64,000 nucleotides of DNA from Sphingosinicella ginsenosidimutans. GTDB taxonomy: Bacteria; Pseudomonadota; Alphaproteobacteria; Sphingomonadales; Sphingomonadaceae. Below are positions 26,314-35,251 of this stretch, piece after piece (the first letter of the stretch is position 1; each line of letters starts with the position of its first letter). The stretch spans positions 434,001 to 498,000 of the forward strand of contig NZ_VOQQ01000001.1 in assembly GCF_007995055.1 (NCBI RefSeq), written 5' to 3'. The translations under genes were made by a program, and so were the position numbers. The notes beneath the pieces were generated by a model that was not told where the DNA came from, ran no database searches, and was given only the letters and a program-made list of their open reading frames with translations.

Positions 26314-27453
26314 TCAGTACCCGGACGCCTCGGCATATCGGCGGACATGATATTCGCGGTCGCCGAACAGATGATCCGCCACCGTCAGCCGCTTGTGAAA
26401 ATAGCCGACCGGACATTCTTCGGTGATCGCCATGGCGCCGAATATCTGCATCGCGTGCTTCCCGACCAGCCGCGCCGCCTTGCTCATCTGAACCTTGGCG
26501 CCCGAGATGGCCTGCGTCCGTGCGGCGTCGGCGGGGTCGTCGGCATAACGGGAAGCCAGCAAGACCATCGACCTGGCCTGCTCGACAGCGACGACCATAT
26601 CGACCGCTCGGTGCTGCAAGACCTGGAAACCGCCGAGATGTTGGCCGAAGGCCCTGCGGGTCCGCAGATGCTCGATCGTCAATCCGATCAGCATCTCCAG
26701 CGATCCGAGGGCTTCGGCGCAAATCGCCGCCGTCGCCCGATCGACCGCCCATTGAAGCAACGGCAACCCGCTGCCGACGGGTCCGACCAGCGCGTCACCG
26801 CAGACGTGAACATCGTTCATCACAAGATCTGCGCCACCCGAAAGGTCGAGGTGGCGGTAGGGAATGACGGTGAGGCCCGGCATCCCGCGCTCCAGAAGAA
26901 ACAGCGAGATTCCCGCTTCGTCATCGTCCTTGCCCGACGTCCGGGCCGCCACCAGAAAATGCTCGGCCTCGTTTCCGCCCAGGACGAGCACCTTTTTCCC
27001 CGCAAGCACGAAGCCGTCCTTAGCGGGCTTGGCGGACGCAGCGACGGAATTCAGCCAGTACCGTCCGTGCGCTTCCGAATGGGCGGCCGCGACCCGGGCC
27101 TGTCCCGCGGCCACGGCCGGCAGGACGGCCCGGCATTGCGCTTCGCTTCCGGCCGCCGCCAGCAGCCCGGCGCCGAGCACGGCCGTCGCAAGGAAGGATT
27201 CGATGACGACACCGTTCCCGAACGCCTCAAGGACAGGAAGCGCCGCATCGAAGCCGAGGCCCATGCCCCCATAGGCTTCGGGAATGAGCAGGCCAGGCAA
27301 TCCCAATGACCCGATCGGCGCCCATTCGTCCTTCAGGACCGGCACCGGCGTCGCGAAAAAGGAAGACCGCTTCTGGAAGGTGTAATGATCCCGAACCAGG
27401 CGCTCCGTGCTTTCACGCAACATGCGTTGCTCGTCGGTGATCTCGAAGTTCAT
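26314..27453 (-). CDS. Acyl-CoA dehydrogenase, small subunit type (cassette 2)
   Basis: A 379-residue paralogue of the protein at 17780-18883. Shared landmarks include IPEAYGGMGLGFDAALPVLE, EHLRTRRAFGQHLGGFQVLQ, and the identical-style C-terminus GYFHKRLTVADHLFGDREYH with final YAxASGY. Like its twin it lacks the TEPxxGSD and YEGT motifs, which fits the partner subunit of a heteromeric dehydrogenase. Its ATG overlaps the upstream large-subunit stop by 4 bp. Confidence 0.9.
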   Translation of the reverse strand: MNFEITDEQRMLRESTERLVRDHYTFQKRSSFFATPVPVLKDEWAPIGSLGLPGLLIPEAYGGMGLGFDAALPVLEAFGNGVVIESFLATAVLGAGLLAAAGSEAQCRAVLPAVAAGQARVAAAHSEAHGRYWLNSVAASAKPAKDGFVLAGKKVLVLGGNEAEHFLVAARTSGKDDDEAGISLFLLERGMPGLTVIPYRHLDLSGGADLVMNDVHVCGDALVGPVGSGLPLLQWAVDRATAAICAEALGSLEMLIGLTIEHLRTRRAFGQHLGGFQVLQHRAVDMVVAVEQARSMVLLASRYADDPADAARTQAISGAKVQMSKAARLVGKHAMQIFGAMAITEECPVGYFHKRLTVADHLFGDREYHVRRYAEASGY

Positions 27454-28646
27454 TTGAGTTCCAACTGATGCCGCGCCATCATGTTCTTCTGCATTTCGCT
27501 CGATCCGCCCGCGATCGAGAATTTTCGATCCTCGATATAGTCGGCGACCAGCATTCCGGCGCGTCGGGCCGCCTCGCCCGGGTCTTCGCCCTGGACGCGA
27601 GCGACGCCGTCGAAAGGCGTGCCGTAGGGACCGACGACGTCGACAATCAGTTCGAGGATCTGCTGCTCGACCTCCGCACCTTGCAGCTTCACGATGTTCG
27701 GGGCGCTTCCCACCTCGCGGTTCCGGCTTTCGGATTCCAGCAAGCGCAACGTGGTCATCTCAAGCGCATCGATCGCGATCTCGGCTTCGGCGATCCGGGC
27801 CCGAAACACAGGGTCCTGGATGATCGGCTGCCGGCCATCCATTTCGCTGGCAGCGAGGCCTTTGAGCCGGGTGAGGTGCCATTTGGACTGGCCGAGCCGG
27901 GCGAAGTTGAATCGTTCATTGGCGAGCAGCCTGCGGGTATCCTGCCATGCGTCGCCGGGCTTTCCGACCACATTTTCATAAGGGACACGCACGTCGTCGA
28001 GAAACACCTGGTTGAAGTGATGCTCGCCCACGACCGACCTGATCGGGCGGACGCTGATCCCCGGCGAATCCATGGGGATGATGATTTGCGAAAGACCGCG
28101 ACTGCCCTTCTGCGACTGATCGGTCCGCAACAGGCAGAGCATCCACCGCGAATGATGCGCGTTGCTTGTCCATATCTTGGTGCCGTTGATGACCCATTCG
28201 TCCCCGACCAGATCGGCCCGGGTGGTGAGCGAAGTGAGGTCCGAACCGGCATTGGGCTCGGAACATCCCTGACACCAGCTGTCTTCGAAATTCAGGATGC
28301 GTGGCAGGTAAAACCGCTTCTGAGCCTCGCTGCCGGCCCCGATCAGCAGGGGCCCGACGAGCTTTTCCGGCATCGATTCGATGTAGGGAGCGCCTGCGAC
28401 TGTCGTGATGACCGAGAAGAGATGCTGCTGCATGAGTGTCCAGCCGGGGCCGCCATATTCCTTCGGCCAGGACGGCATCGACCAGCCCTTCTCCCGAAGG
28501 ATATGCGGCCACACGAAATATTCCTCGCGGCTCAGCACCTCCCGCGCGAAGACCTTGCGCCTTATCTCGTCGGGCAGCGCTTCGGCGACCCACGCCGATA
28601 TCATCTCGGCAAACTGCCGATCGTCCACGCTGAGATAGGGGGTCAT
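27450..28646 (-). CDS. Acyl-CoA dehydrogenase, large subunit type (cassette 2)
   Basis: A 398-residue acyl-CoA dehydrogenase. Signatures are SMPSWPKEYGGPGWTLMQQH, QGCSEPNAGSDLTSLTTRA, VINGTKIWTSNAHHSRWM and C-terminal FSIAGGSSEMQKNMMARHQL. It is very similar to the protein at 18880-20085 over its whole length. The ATG at 28646 overlaps the hydratase stop (ATGA). It should form a heteromeric dehydrogenase with the product of 26314-27453; subunit mixing with cassette 1 is possible but unproven. Confidence 0.93.
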   Translation of the reverse strand: MTPYLSVDDRQFAEMISAWVAEALPDEIRRKVFAREVLSREEYFVWPHILREKGWSMPSWPKEYGGPGWTLMQQHLFSVITTVAGAPYIESMPEKLVGPLLIGAGSEAQKRFYLPRILNFEDSWCQGCSEPNAGSDLTSLTTRADLVGDEWVINGTKIWTSNAHHSRWMLCLLRTDQSQKGSRGLSQIIIPMDSPGISVRPIRSVVGEHHFNQVFLDDVRVPYENVVGKPGDAWQDTRRLLANERFNFARLGQSKWHLTRLKGLAASEMDGRQPIIQDPVFRARIAEAEIAIDALEMTTLRLLESESRNREVGSAPNIVKLQGAEVEQQILELIVDVVGPYGTPFDGVARVQGEDPGEAARRAGMLVADYIEDRKFSIAGGSSEMQKNMMARHQLELK

Positions 28647-29452
28647 GGCTTCAGGTCCGGCTGGGTGGCCTTGCGACGGTCGCGAAAGGCCTGCATTCGT
28701 TCGCGGCCCTCTTCCGCATGGAACAGGACACTGTTGGCGACCCGCTCGATGCTTCGGCCGTTCGTGCGATCCAGCTCGGAAATCAGATCTATCGACAGCT
28801 TGGCGAGCGCGAGCGTCTCGGCCGGGTAGCTGGCGAGCTTTTCGCAGAAGGCCGACACGCCCGCCTCGAACAGGTCGTCCGGGAAGACCCGGTGGACAAG
28901 CCCGATCGCCAGCGCCTCGCTTGAGTCGACGCTTTCGCCGGCCATGACGAGCCATCTGGTCCAATGCGGTCCGCACAGCCGCGTCGCCCGGCTGACCCCG
29001 CCCGAACCCGGCAGATAGCCGAGCGCGACTTCGGGCAGGCTATACCGCGCGCTCGCCGCCGCCAGTCTGAAGTCACAGGAAAGCGAGAGTTCGAGAGCGC
29101 CCCCGAGACAGGGGGCATGATGCGCGATCACCACCGGCTTTTCGACGACTTCGATCTTGTCACAGATGGATTGGAGCGATTCCCGATCGACCCCGCCGCG
29201 ATACCAGCGGCGCGCTTCCATCGTGCTGCCGCCGAAGTCGGGGATGCCGCCCCCGACGAAATCCGACCCCGCTGAAAAATAGCGGCCTTTCGCCCGGATG
29301 AGCATCACGCGCAGATCGGGGCGTCGAGCCAGTTCGTCGACTGCGCGCGAGACCGCGCCCGTCATCTCGGTGGTCAGCGCGTTGAGCTTTTGCGGCCGAT
29401 CGAAAACAACTTCGATAAGCGGGCCGCGCTCGGCTATTTGAACGTCCGCCAT
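28643..29452 (-). CDS. Enoyl-CoA hydratase (cassette 2)
   Basis: A 269-residue crotonase-fold protein and first gene of the leftward operon 26314-29452. The catalytic Glu is present (YSLPEVALGYLPGSGGVSR), with GRYFSAGSDFVGGGIPDFGG and HHAPCLGGALELSLSCDFRL. It shares the STMEARRWYRGGVDRESLQS insertion with the paralogue at 20082. The divergent MFS gene starts 248 bp away; no CoA transferase lies between them, unlike in cassette 1. Confidence 0.93.
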   Translation of the reverse strand: MADVQIAERGPLIEVVFDRPQKLNALTTEMTGAVSRAVDELARRPDLRVMLIRAKGRYFSAGSDFVGGGIPDFGGSTMEARRWYRGGVDRESLQSICDKIEVVEKPVVIAHHAPCLGGALELSLSCDFRLAAASARYSLPEVALGYLPGSGGVSRATRLCGPHWTRWLVMAGESVDSSEALAIGLVHRVFPDDLFEAGVSAFCEKLASYPAETLALAKLSIDLISELDRTNGRSIERVANSVLFHAEEGRERMQAFRDRRKATQPDLKP

Positions 29453-29700
29453 CTCATGCTCCCCGCAAGGTTCGCGAGCTTTCCGTCCTAGTGGAGAGTG
29501 ATAGGCTCGCGGTCCGCGGTTGCGACCCCCCCATCCTTCGGTGTCGGTCCGATATTTCGTCGAGCATCCGCGGCCAACCTTTCGTCGCCGCAGCGCCGCG
29601 CTTTGCGCAATGGTCGGTCCCGTGCGGTTTCCCCTAGCCTCGGGCAGGATGTCAGAGGTGCCGACACGACGATCAGCCGCCTCTCTCGGAAAGGATGCGG

Positions 29701-30978
29701 ATGCTGAGCGAGCCTAGATCACGGGGGCGCACCTACACGCTGTGCATGCTGACGCTCATCTACGCGATCAGCGTGATGGACCGGAAGATCATCACGATCC
29801 TGCAGGAGCCGATCAAACGCGAGTTTGTCCTCAGCGATTGGCAGTTGGGCCTCATGTCGGGCTTCGCGTTCGTCAGCTTGTACATTGTCCTGGGCATTCC
29901 GGTCGCACGCGCCGCCGACAGGGGCGTCAACCGGGTCTCGATCATCGCTTATTCCCTGATAATCTGGAGCGCGGCGACTGCGGCCTGCGGGTTCGTGCAG
30001 AATTATGCCCAGCTCGTGGCCAGCCGCATCGCCGTGGGAATCGGCGAAGCCGGCTTCGGCCCTCCGGCGCAATCGCTGATCGCCGATCATTACGTGCCGA
30101 CCGAGCGCGGCCGCGCCATGGGCATATTCGCGCTGGCGGCGCCTGCCGGCATCATTCTTGGCCTCGGGCTCGGCGGAGCGGTCAGCCAGGCCTTCGGATG
30201 GCGGGTGGCGCTGCTCCTTGTCGGGCTGCCGGGCGTGTTGCTGGCGCTGATCCTCAAACTGACGGTGAAGGACCCACGGAATTCGAAAGCCGCCAAGGCG
30301 CCCGCCGCCCGACCGGCCGCCAGCTCGCTGCGCGAAGCGGCAAAGGTGATGGCCGCGAAGCGATCCTATGTGCTTCTGCTCTGCGGTGCGAGCACCGGTG
30401 CGTTCGCCAATCTGGGTCTGCAAAGCTGGTACCCGTCATTTTTCGTGCGAAGCTTCGGGATGAGCCTCGGCGCGGTGGGTGTGACGTGGGGGATTGCCGC
30501 GGGCGTCGCGGGATTGCTGGGCGCCTATGGCGGAGGCTGGCTCGCGGATCGGTTCGGCGCACGGGATCCGAAATTCGTCCTCCTGGTGCCGGCGGTCGCC
30601 ATGCTGCTCTCTATCCCGTTTCAGATCGTCGCTGTGCTGGCTGGGTCCTGGCTGTTGGCGCTTCTCTTCCTTCTGGTGCCGACGGCACTGAACGCGATGT
30701 ACATCGCCCCCACCATGTCGTTGAATCAGAGCCTTGCGCCGACTTCCCTGCGCGCGACCTCTGCCGCGTTCAGCACTCTGGTGGTCAATCTCGTCGGACT
30801 GGGCCTGGGCCCGGTGCTGCTCGGCCTGGTCAGCGACATATTCGCGAGCATCGCGGGCGATACCGGCGAGGGCCTGCGCCTCGCGCTCATCGCGATCAGC
30901 CCCCTTTATCTGCTGACGGCCGCATGCTTCGCGCTTGCATCACGCTCGCTCGCGCGGGACCTCGACATGACGGAGTGA
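29701..30978 (+). CDS. MFS transporter, Spinster-like (cassette 2)
   Basis: A 425-residue, roughly 12-segment major facilitator protein. The N-terminal block TLIYAISVMDRKIITILQEP and SDWQLGLMSGFAFVSLYIVL mirror the transporter at 22316. Other shared segments are VGIGEAGFGPPAQSLIADHY and MSLNQSLAPTSLRATSAAFS. The ATG at 29701 is preferred because AAGG at 29691-29694 is six bases upstream; the ATG at 29695 would directly touch it. It is the last recognisable catabolic gene before the island. Confidence 0.92.
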   Translation: MLSEPRSRGRTYTLCMLTLIYAISVMDRKIITILQEPIKREFVLSDWQLGLMSGFAFVSLYIVLGIPVARAADRGVNRVSIIAYSLIIWSAATAACGFVQNYAQLVASRIAVGIGEAGFGPPAQSLIADHYVPTERGRAMGIFALAAPAGIILGLGLGGAVSQAFGWRVALLLVGLPGVLLALILKLTVKDPRNSKAAKAPAARPAASSLREAAKVMAAKRSYVLLLCGASTGAFANLGLQSWYPSFFVRSFGMSLGAVGVTWGIAAGVAGLLGAYGGGWLADRFGARDPKFVLLVPAVAMLLSIPFQIVAVLAGSWLLALLFLLVPTALNAMYIAPTMSLNQSLAPTSLRATSAAFSTLVVNLVGLGLGPVLLGLVSDIFASIAGDTGEGLRLALIAISPLYLLTAACFALASRSLARDLDMTE

Positions 30979-31342
30979 CCGAGGCCCGGATCGGGCGGGC
31001 GCCAGTTCTGCCCGCCGGGATTTTCGAGGCTCGAGCCGATACGGCCCGCAGCGGATCAAGGCAGGGGCGTTGCGCCGCCTCCAGACATCCGAGGCTGGAC
31101 GGTGGGATCGACACGGCTGGCGGTGGAGCCAGTCACCTGCGAACTGCTCTCTGGTGGGCCTTTCCCGTTTTGACGGGAATTTAACGGGAAATCCGCTGTT
31201 TTCAGCCACAGATGCACGACACGGAAGGCCGCAAAGCCCTGATCTGCGCCGATATGCCAACGGAATTCCCGTAATCCAATAACGGGAATTTATGTCCACT
31301 CTTCATGCGTTGGCCGGGATGCTTGCTCCAGCCTGCCGGGAA
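30979..31342. other. Intergenic junction, no gene seen
   Basis: This 364-bp stretch separates catabolic genes from the recombinase island. No open frame here has a convincing family pattern. The right half holds several copies of a GGGAA inverted repeat (see 31161-31355). No tRNA gene or obvious long direct repeat was found, so an attachment site can only be suspected. Confidence 0.5.
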
Positions 31343-31355
31343 TTATGCTTCCCGG
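31161..31355. repeat. Cluster of ACGGGAA inverted repeats at island edge
   Basis: TTTCCCGTT at 31161-31169 pairs with AACGGGAAA at 31183-31191 and encloses another ACGGGAATTT at 31173-31182. AATTCCCGT at 31264-31272 pairs with ACGGGAATT at 31282-31290. CCGGGAA at 31336-31342 pairs with TTCCCGG at 31349-31355, the last inside the 3' end of the next gene. The related arms suggest a protein-binding array or a recombination region; which one is not known. Confidence 0.6.
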
Positions 31356-31720
31356 CGGGCCGGATCATGCGCGCCGTCGATCGAGAACTGATCGAGGAGC
31401 GCGAGCATGGCCTCAAGCCTGGACCGAAGCGTCGCTACCTCAAGGGCGAGCAACACATCGCGCCGCCCCGCCGCGACCAGGATCCGGGTCAGCACCGGGT
31501 TGGAATTGCGCATCAGCGCTACCAGGTGTCGTCCGCGCGGCGCATGCGATCCAGCGAACCAATGCTTGACGCTCCGCTCGCTCGCACCAGTCCAGCGCAT
31601 AGCGGTTTTCACGCCTTGGTGAGTTCGGCCCAGATCCGTATCCAGAGCTTCCGCTATCATCATGGCAAAAGCCACATCCTCTTCGTCGAGGTGCAACTTC
31701 TTGCCCTTTTTCGGCAACAT
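31343..31720 (-). CDS. Small DNA-binding-like protein, island-associated
   Basis: A 125-residue protein of no named family. The middle (QGVKTAMRWTGASERSVKHW followed by FAGSHAPRGRHLVALMRNS) looks like a helix-turn-helix: a helix, the TGASERSVKHW recognition helix and a stabilising helix. The N-terminus is lysine-rich (MLPKKGKKLHLDEED). GGAGAGGAAAG just upstream of the ATG at 31720 supports the start. It is divergent from the serine recombinase (117-bp gap), a usual place for a regulator of excision or transfer. Function is inferred only from this. Confidence 0.65.
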   Translation of the reverse strand: MLPKKGKKLHLDEEDVAFAMMIAEALDTDLGRTHQGVKTAMRWTGASERSVKHWFAGSHAPRGRHLVALMRNSNPVLTRILVAAGRRDVLLALEVATLRSRLEAMLALLDQFSIDGAHDPARREA

Positions 31721-31837
31721 CTTTCCTCTCCTCGATAGCTATAGTCCCAGCGGGACGAGCGCGCCGAATCGCGGCAGCACCCAGAAATCCGCGACCACTT
31801 CGAGGTGTTTGAACTGTAAGGATCGGAGGCGGCAAAG

Positions 31838-33409
31838 TTGCCGAAATGGAGAGATCTTGAGCCTGACCTGAAAGGAGGAGGAGGTCCGCCCATTCGCGCC
31901 GCGGAATATGTCCGCATGTCGACCGACCATCAGAAGTATTCGACCGAGAACCAGGCCGATGCAATCCGTCACTATGCCGCAACCCGCGGGATAGAGATTA
32001 TCCGCACCTATGCCGACGCGGGGAAGAGCGGCCTCAGGATCGATGGCCGGGATGCACTCAAGCAGCTGATCGACGACGTCCAGGCCGGCACCACGGATTT
32101 CACCATGGTGCTGGTCTATGATGTCAGCCGGTGGGGCCGGTTCCAGGATGCCGATGAGAGTGCCTATTACGAATATATCTGCAAACGGGCCGGGATCGCT
32201 GTCGAGTATTGCGCCGAGCAGTTCGAGAATGACGGAAGCCCCGTCTCCACGATCGTCAAAGGCGTCAAACGCGCCATGGCGGGAGAATATAGCCGAGAAC
32301 TATCCACCAAGGTGTTCGCAGGCCAGGGGCGCCTGATCGAGAAAGGCTATCGGCAGGGAGGTCCCGCGGGCTTTGGGCTTCGTCGAACTCTGATCGATGA
32401 ACATGGGAACGTCAAAGCCGCTCTTTCTCGCGGCGAACACAAAAGCATCCAGACGGATCGGGTGATCCTCACACCCGGCCCGGATGAGGAAGTCGCAATC
32501 GTTCGCGAGGTATATCGCGCTTTCGTTCACGATAGGCGAGGCGAGCAGGACATAGCCGATCACCTCAACCGTCGCGGCATTTCAACTGACCTTGGCCGTG
32601 CCTGGACGCGAGGAACGGTCCACCAGCTGCTGATCAATGAGAAATATGTCGGCGACAATGTCTGGAACCGGCGCTCCTTCAAGCTGAAGAAGAAGCGCGT
32701 CCGCAACGATACCGACATGTGGATCCGGGCTCAAGGGGCATTCGAGGCGATCGTCGAAAGGGACATTTTCGAGGCAGCCCGGGCGATCATCAATGCGCGC
32801 TCCTTCCGCCTTTCCGATGATGAGATGCTCTCGGCCCTTCGCGGGCTTTACGAACGCGAGGGGCTGCTCTCCGGAATCATCATCGACGAGTGTGACGGAA
32901 TGCCGTCGAGCAGTGCCTTCAGTTCCCGGTTCGGCAGTCTCCTGCGCGCATACAGCCTGGTGGGATTCAGGCCGGATCGCGATTACCGCTATGTCGAGAT
33001 CAACCGTTTCCTGCGCGATCTCCATCCCGACGTTCTCGATGAGGTCCTGGACGGCTTTCGGGGCATGGGCAGCGAAATCCAGCAAGAGGAAGAAACCGAT
33101 CGCATCATCGTCAATGACGAATTCAGCGTCAGCGTGGTCATCGTCCGCTGCGCCTCGACACCCACGGGCTTGCTCCGGTGGAAACTGCGTTTTGACACGT
33201 CCCTCGGCACCGACATCACCATCGTGGTGCGGATGGATTCCGCGAACCGCGCACCCCTGGATTATTATCTGTTTCCCAGGATCGATATCGCTTCCGACCG
33301 CGTGAGGCTTGCCGAAGAGAACGGCCTGTCCCTCGATGCTTACCGGTTCGAAAGCCTCGACTATCTCTACGAGATCGCAGCCCCAGTCAGCATTGCGGAG
33401 GCCGCCTGA
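31838..33409 (+). CDS. Large serine recombinase
   Basis: A 523-residue serine recombinase. The N-terminal resolvase domain starts RAAEYVRMSTDHQKYSTENQ, with the nucleophilic Ser in VRMSTDHQ (about residue 28), then YADAGKSGLRIDGRDALKQL and VLVYDVSRWGRFQDADESA. The recombinase domain follows (EVYRAFVHDRRGEQDIADHL, NEKYVGDNVWNRRSFKLKK). A C-terminal extension of about 150 residues replaces the zinc-ribbon of phage integrases; no Cys cluster is seen. The TTG start at 31838 has GGAGG 8 nt upstream, and no better ATG precedes the catalytic Ser. It is coupled to the two ParB-like genes downstream. It probably integrates, excises or resolves this island. Confidence 0.9.
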   Translation: MPKWRDLEPDLKGGGGPPIRAAEYVRMSTDHQKYSTENQADAIRHYAATRGIEIIRTYADAGKSGLRIDGRDALKQLIDDVQAGTTDFTMVLVYDVSRWGRFQDADESAYYEYICKRAGIAVEYCAEQFENDGSPVSTIVKGVKRAMAGEYSRELSTKVFAGQGRLIEKGYRQGGPAGFGLRRTLIDEHGNVKAALSRGEHKSIQTDRVILTPGPDEEVAIVREVYRAFVHDRRGEQDIADHLNRRGISTDLGRAWTRGTVHQLLINEKYVGDNVWNRRSFKLKKKRVRNDTDMWIRAQGAFEAIVERDIFEAARAIINARSFRLSDDEMLSALRGLYEREGLLSGIIIDECDGMPSSSAFSSRFGSLLRAYSLVGFRPDRDYRYVEINRFLRDLHPDVLDEVLDGFRGMGSEIQQEEETDRIIVNDEFSVSVVIVRCASTPTGLLRWKLRFDTSLGTDITIVVRMDSANRAPLDYYLFPRIDIASDRVRLAEENGLSLDAYRFESLDYLYEIAAPVSIAEAA

Positions 33410-34308
33410 TGATCACATCGCTTCCCCAGAACATCGAAATGATTCCGATTTCCAAAATTACGGTGCTGAACCCTCGAGCACGAAACAAGCGGCAGCACCG
33501 GGAAATCGTGAACAACATCGAGGCCATCGGACTCAAACGTCCCATAACGGTCAGCCGTCGAACCGGTCCGGGAGGCCCGCGCTATGATCTGGTTTGCGGC
33601 GAAGGTCGCCTCGATGCCTTCCAGATGCTCGGGCAGACGGCAATCCCGGCTGTGGTTATCGAAGCGCCGGAGAGCGATTGTCTGGTCATGAGCCTGGTGG
33701 AGAACATTGCTCGCCCGGTGCAGCGCCCCATCGACGTCATGAAGGAAGTGGGCGCCCTACGTTCACGAGGGCATAATGAAACAGAAATCGCCCAAAAGAT
33801 CGGCGTCAGTTCCTCCTGGGTCAGCCTGGTGCTGTCGTTGCTGGAGCGCGGTGAGGAACGCCTGCTCGCAGCCGTGGAGACAGGCCTGATCCCGATCACG
33901 CTCGCCATGGAGATCGCCCGCTCCGAAGCCGATGATGCGCAGGATGTGCTCCTGGACGCATATGACAAAGGGAATCTTCGCGGAAAGAAGCTCGCGGCGA
34001 TGCGCAGGCTTCTCGACCTGAGAGCCCGTAACCGCAACAAAGGACTACCCCGAGGTCGGCTTGGGCAGAAGGGCGGCAATCGGCGCCTGACCGCCAACGA
34101 CCTGATGGAAATTTATCAGCGCGAGGCAGAGAAGCAGCGTCTGCTCGTCAAGAAGTCGGATTATGCTCAAACGCAGCTGCTTTTCATCGTTGAAGCGATG
34201 AAGGACCTTCTTGCCGATGATGGGTTCAGCACATTGTTGCGGGCGGAAAGACTCGAGAAGATGCCGCGAGCCCTGCAATCACGGATGGCCGGTCATGTCG
34301 ATGAGTGA
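33409..34308 (+). CDS. ParB/RepB-like protein 1
   Basis: A 299-residue ParB-superfamily protein. The N-terminal ParB/sulfiredoxin-like domain is residues 10-100 (IPISKITVLNPRARNKRQHR, LVCGEGRLDAFQMLGQ, VMSLVENIARPVQ), where GEGRLDA replaces the GERRxRA box. A KorB-like HTH follows (HNETEIAQKIGVSSSWVSLV). Its ATG overlaps the recombinase stop (TGATG). ParB proteins bind specific DNA sites, but no ParA-type ATPase is nearby, so a role as recombination or transcription accessory factor is more likely than partition. Confidence 0.85.
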   Translation: MITSLPQNIEMIPISKITVLNPRARNKRQHREIVNNIEAIGLKRPITVSRRTGPGGPRYDLVCGEGRLDAFQMLGQTAIPAVVIEAPESDCLVMSLVENIARPVQRPIDVMKEVGALRSRGHNETEIAQKIGVSSSWVSLVLSLLERGEERLLAAVETGLIPITLAMEIARSEADDAQDVLLDAYDKGNLRGKKLAAMRRLLDLRARNRNKGLPRGRLGQKGGNRRLTANDLMEIYQREAEKQRLLVKKSDYAQTQLLFIVEAMKDLLADDGFSTLLRAERLEKMPRALQSRMAGHVDE

Positions 34309-35251
34309 CTGGCCCACGCGCACCGAAGGAGACGGTGCCGCCGTTGCCAACGGGCGAGTGGCGCTTGCATTCGACCGGGAATGCGTGACGGTTCCTGTTG
34401 AAGCCATCGTGCCGCTCAAAAAGCTCCGCGAAGGGGTTCATCAAAGCAGGAAATATGCGCAGATCGTCAGTTCCATAAAAGCGGTCGGCCTGGTGGAAGC
34501 TCCGGTGGTCATCCCCGATCCGCACAACTCCGGAAGCTATTTTCTTCTCGACGGCCATTTGCGTATCGAGGTGCTCAAGGAACTCGGCGTTCCCACGGTC
34601 GAATGCCTGATCGGCCGAGACGAGGAAACCTATACCTACAACAAGCGGATCAACCGCCTGCCTCCCGTCCAGGAGCATCGGATGATCGCCCGCGCGATGG
34701 AGCGCGGCGTGCCTCAGGAAAGGATAGCCGAAGCGCTGGGAATCGAGGTCCAGTCGGTTCGCAAAAAGTTCCGGCTGCTCGACGGCATTTGCGGCGAAGT
34801 CGTGGAAACCCTGAAGGACACCAATTGCTCCATGAAGGTGTTCGACGTTCTGCGGCGCATGTCCACACTGCGGCAGATCGAGGCCGCCGATCTGATGATC
34901 GGACAGAATAATTTCACGGTCATGTTCGCCCGGGCTCTGCTCGCCGCAACACCGGAAGACCAGTTAGCCAAGCCACCTCCGAGAAAGAACGGCGCAGTGC
35001 CAAATCCAAACCGGCAGCAGATAGCCCGCATGGAACGGGAATTGGCGGTTCTGCAAACACGCATAAAGTCGGTCGAGGACAGCTATGGTATCGACAATCT
35101 GCATCTGACGCTTGCCCGCGGATATCTTGCGAAGTTGCTCGGCAACGCCGCGATCGTTCGCTGGCTGTCACATCATCGACAGGAATATCTCGCTGAGTTT
35201 CAGCGGGTCGCCGAGATCGACACCCTCGCTGGAGCATCCGAACCGGCCTGA
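34301..35251 (+). CDS. ParB/RepB-like protein 2 with RepB C-terminal domain
   Basis: A 316-residue second ParB-like protein, overlapping the first by 8 bp (ATGAGTGA). The N-terminal domain has VPVEAIVPLKKLREGVHQSR and SYFLLDGHLRIEVLKELGV, where LDGHLRIE takes the place of the catalytic-like GERRxxA motif. The HTH is GVPQERIAEALGIEVQSVRK. The remainder, including MSTLRQIEAADLMIGQNNFT and HHRQEYLAEFQRVAEI, resembles the RepB plasmid-partition C-terminal domain. An ATG at 34295 is an alternative start. Together with the recombinase it forms a three-gene set that probably moves as a unit. Confidence 0.82.
   Translation: MSDWPTRTEGDGAAVANGRVALAFDRECVTVPVEAIVPLKKLREGVHQSRKYAQIVSSIKAVGLVEAPVVIPDPHNSGSYFLLDGHLRIEVLKELGVPTVECLIGRDEETYTYNKRINRLPPVQEHRMIARAMERGVPQERIAEALGIEVQSVRKKFRLLDGICGEVVETLKDTNCSMKVFDVLRRMSTLRQIEAADLMIGQNNFTVMFARALLAATPEDQLAKPPPRKNGAVPNPNRQQIARMERELAVLQTRIKSVEDSYGIDNLHLTLARGYLAKLLGNAAIVRWLSHHRQEYLAEFQRVAEIDTLAGASEPA

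Noticed and set aside
1..30978. Assignment to ibuprofen or steroid degradation
   Set aside because: The SCP-x/DUF35 pair and split dehydrogenases resemble those pathways, but no ipfA/B dioxygenase, CoA ligase, ring-cleavage KstD/Hsa-type genes or other diagnostic members are in the window.
30940..31299. A 119-codon reverse frame across the junction
   Set aside because: Composition is Arg/Pro/Ser-rich without family pattern, and it overlaps the end of the MFS gene and the GGGAA repeats; treated as non-coding.
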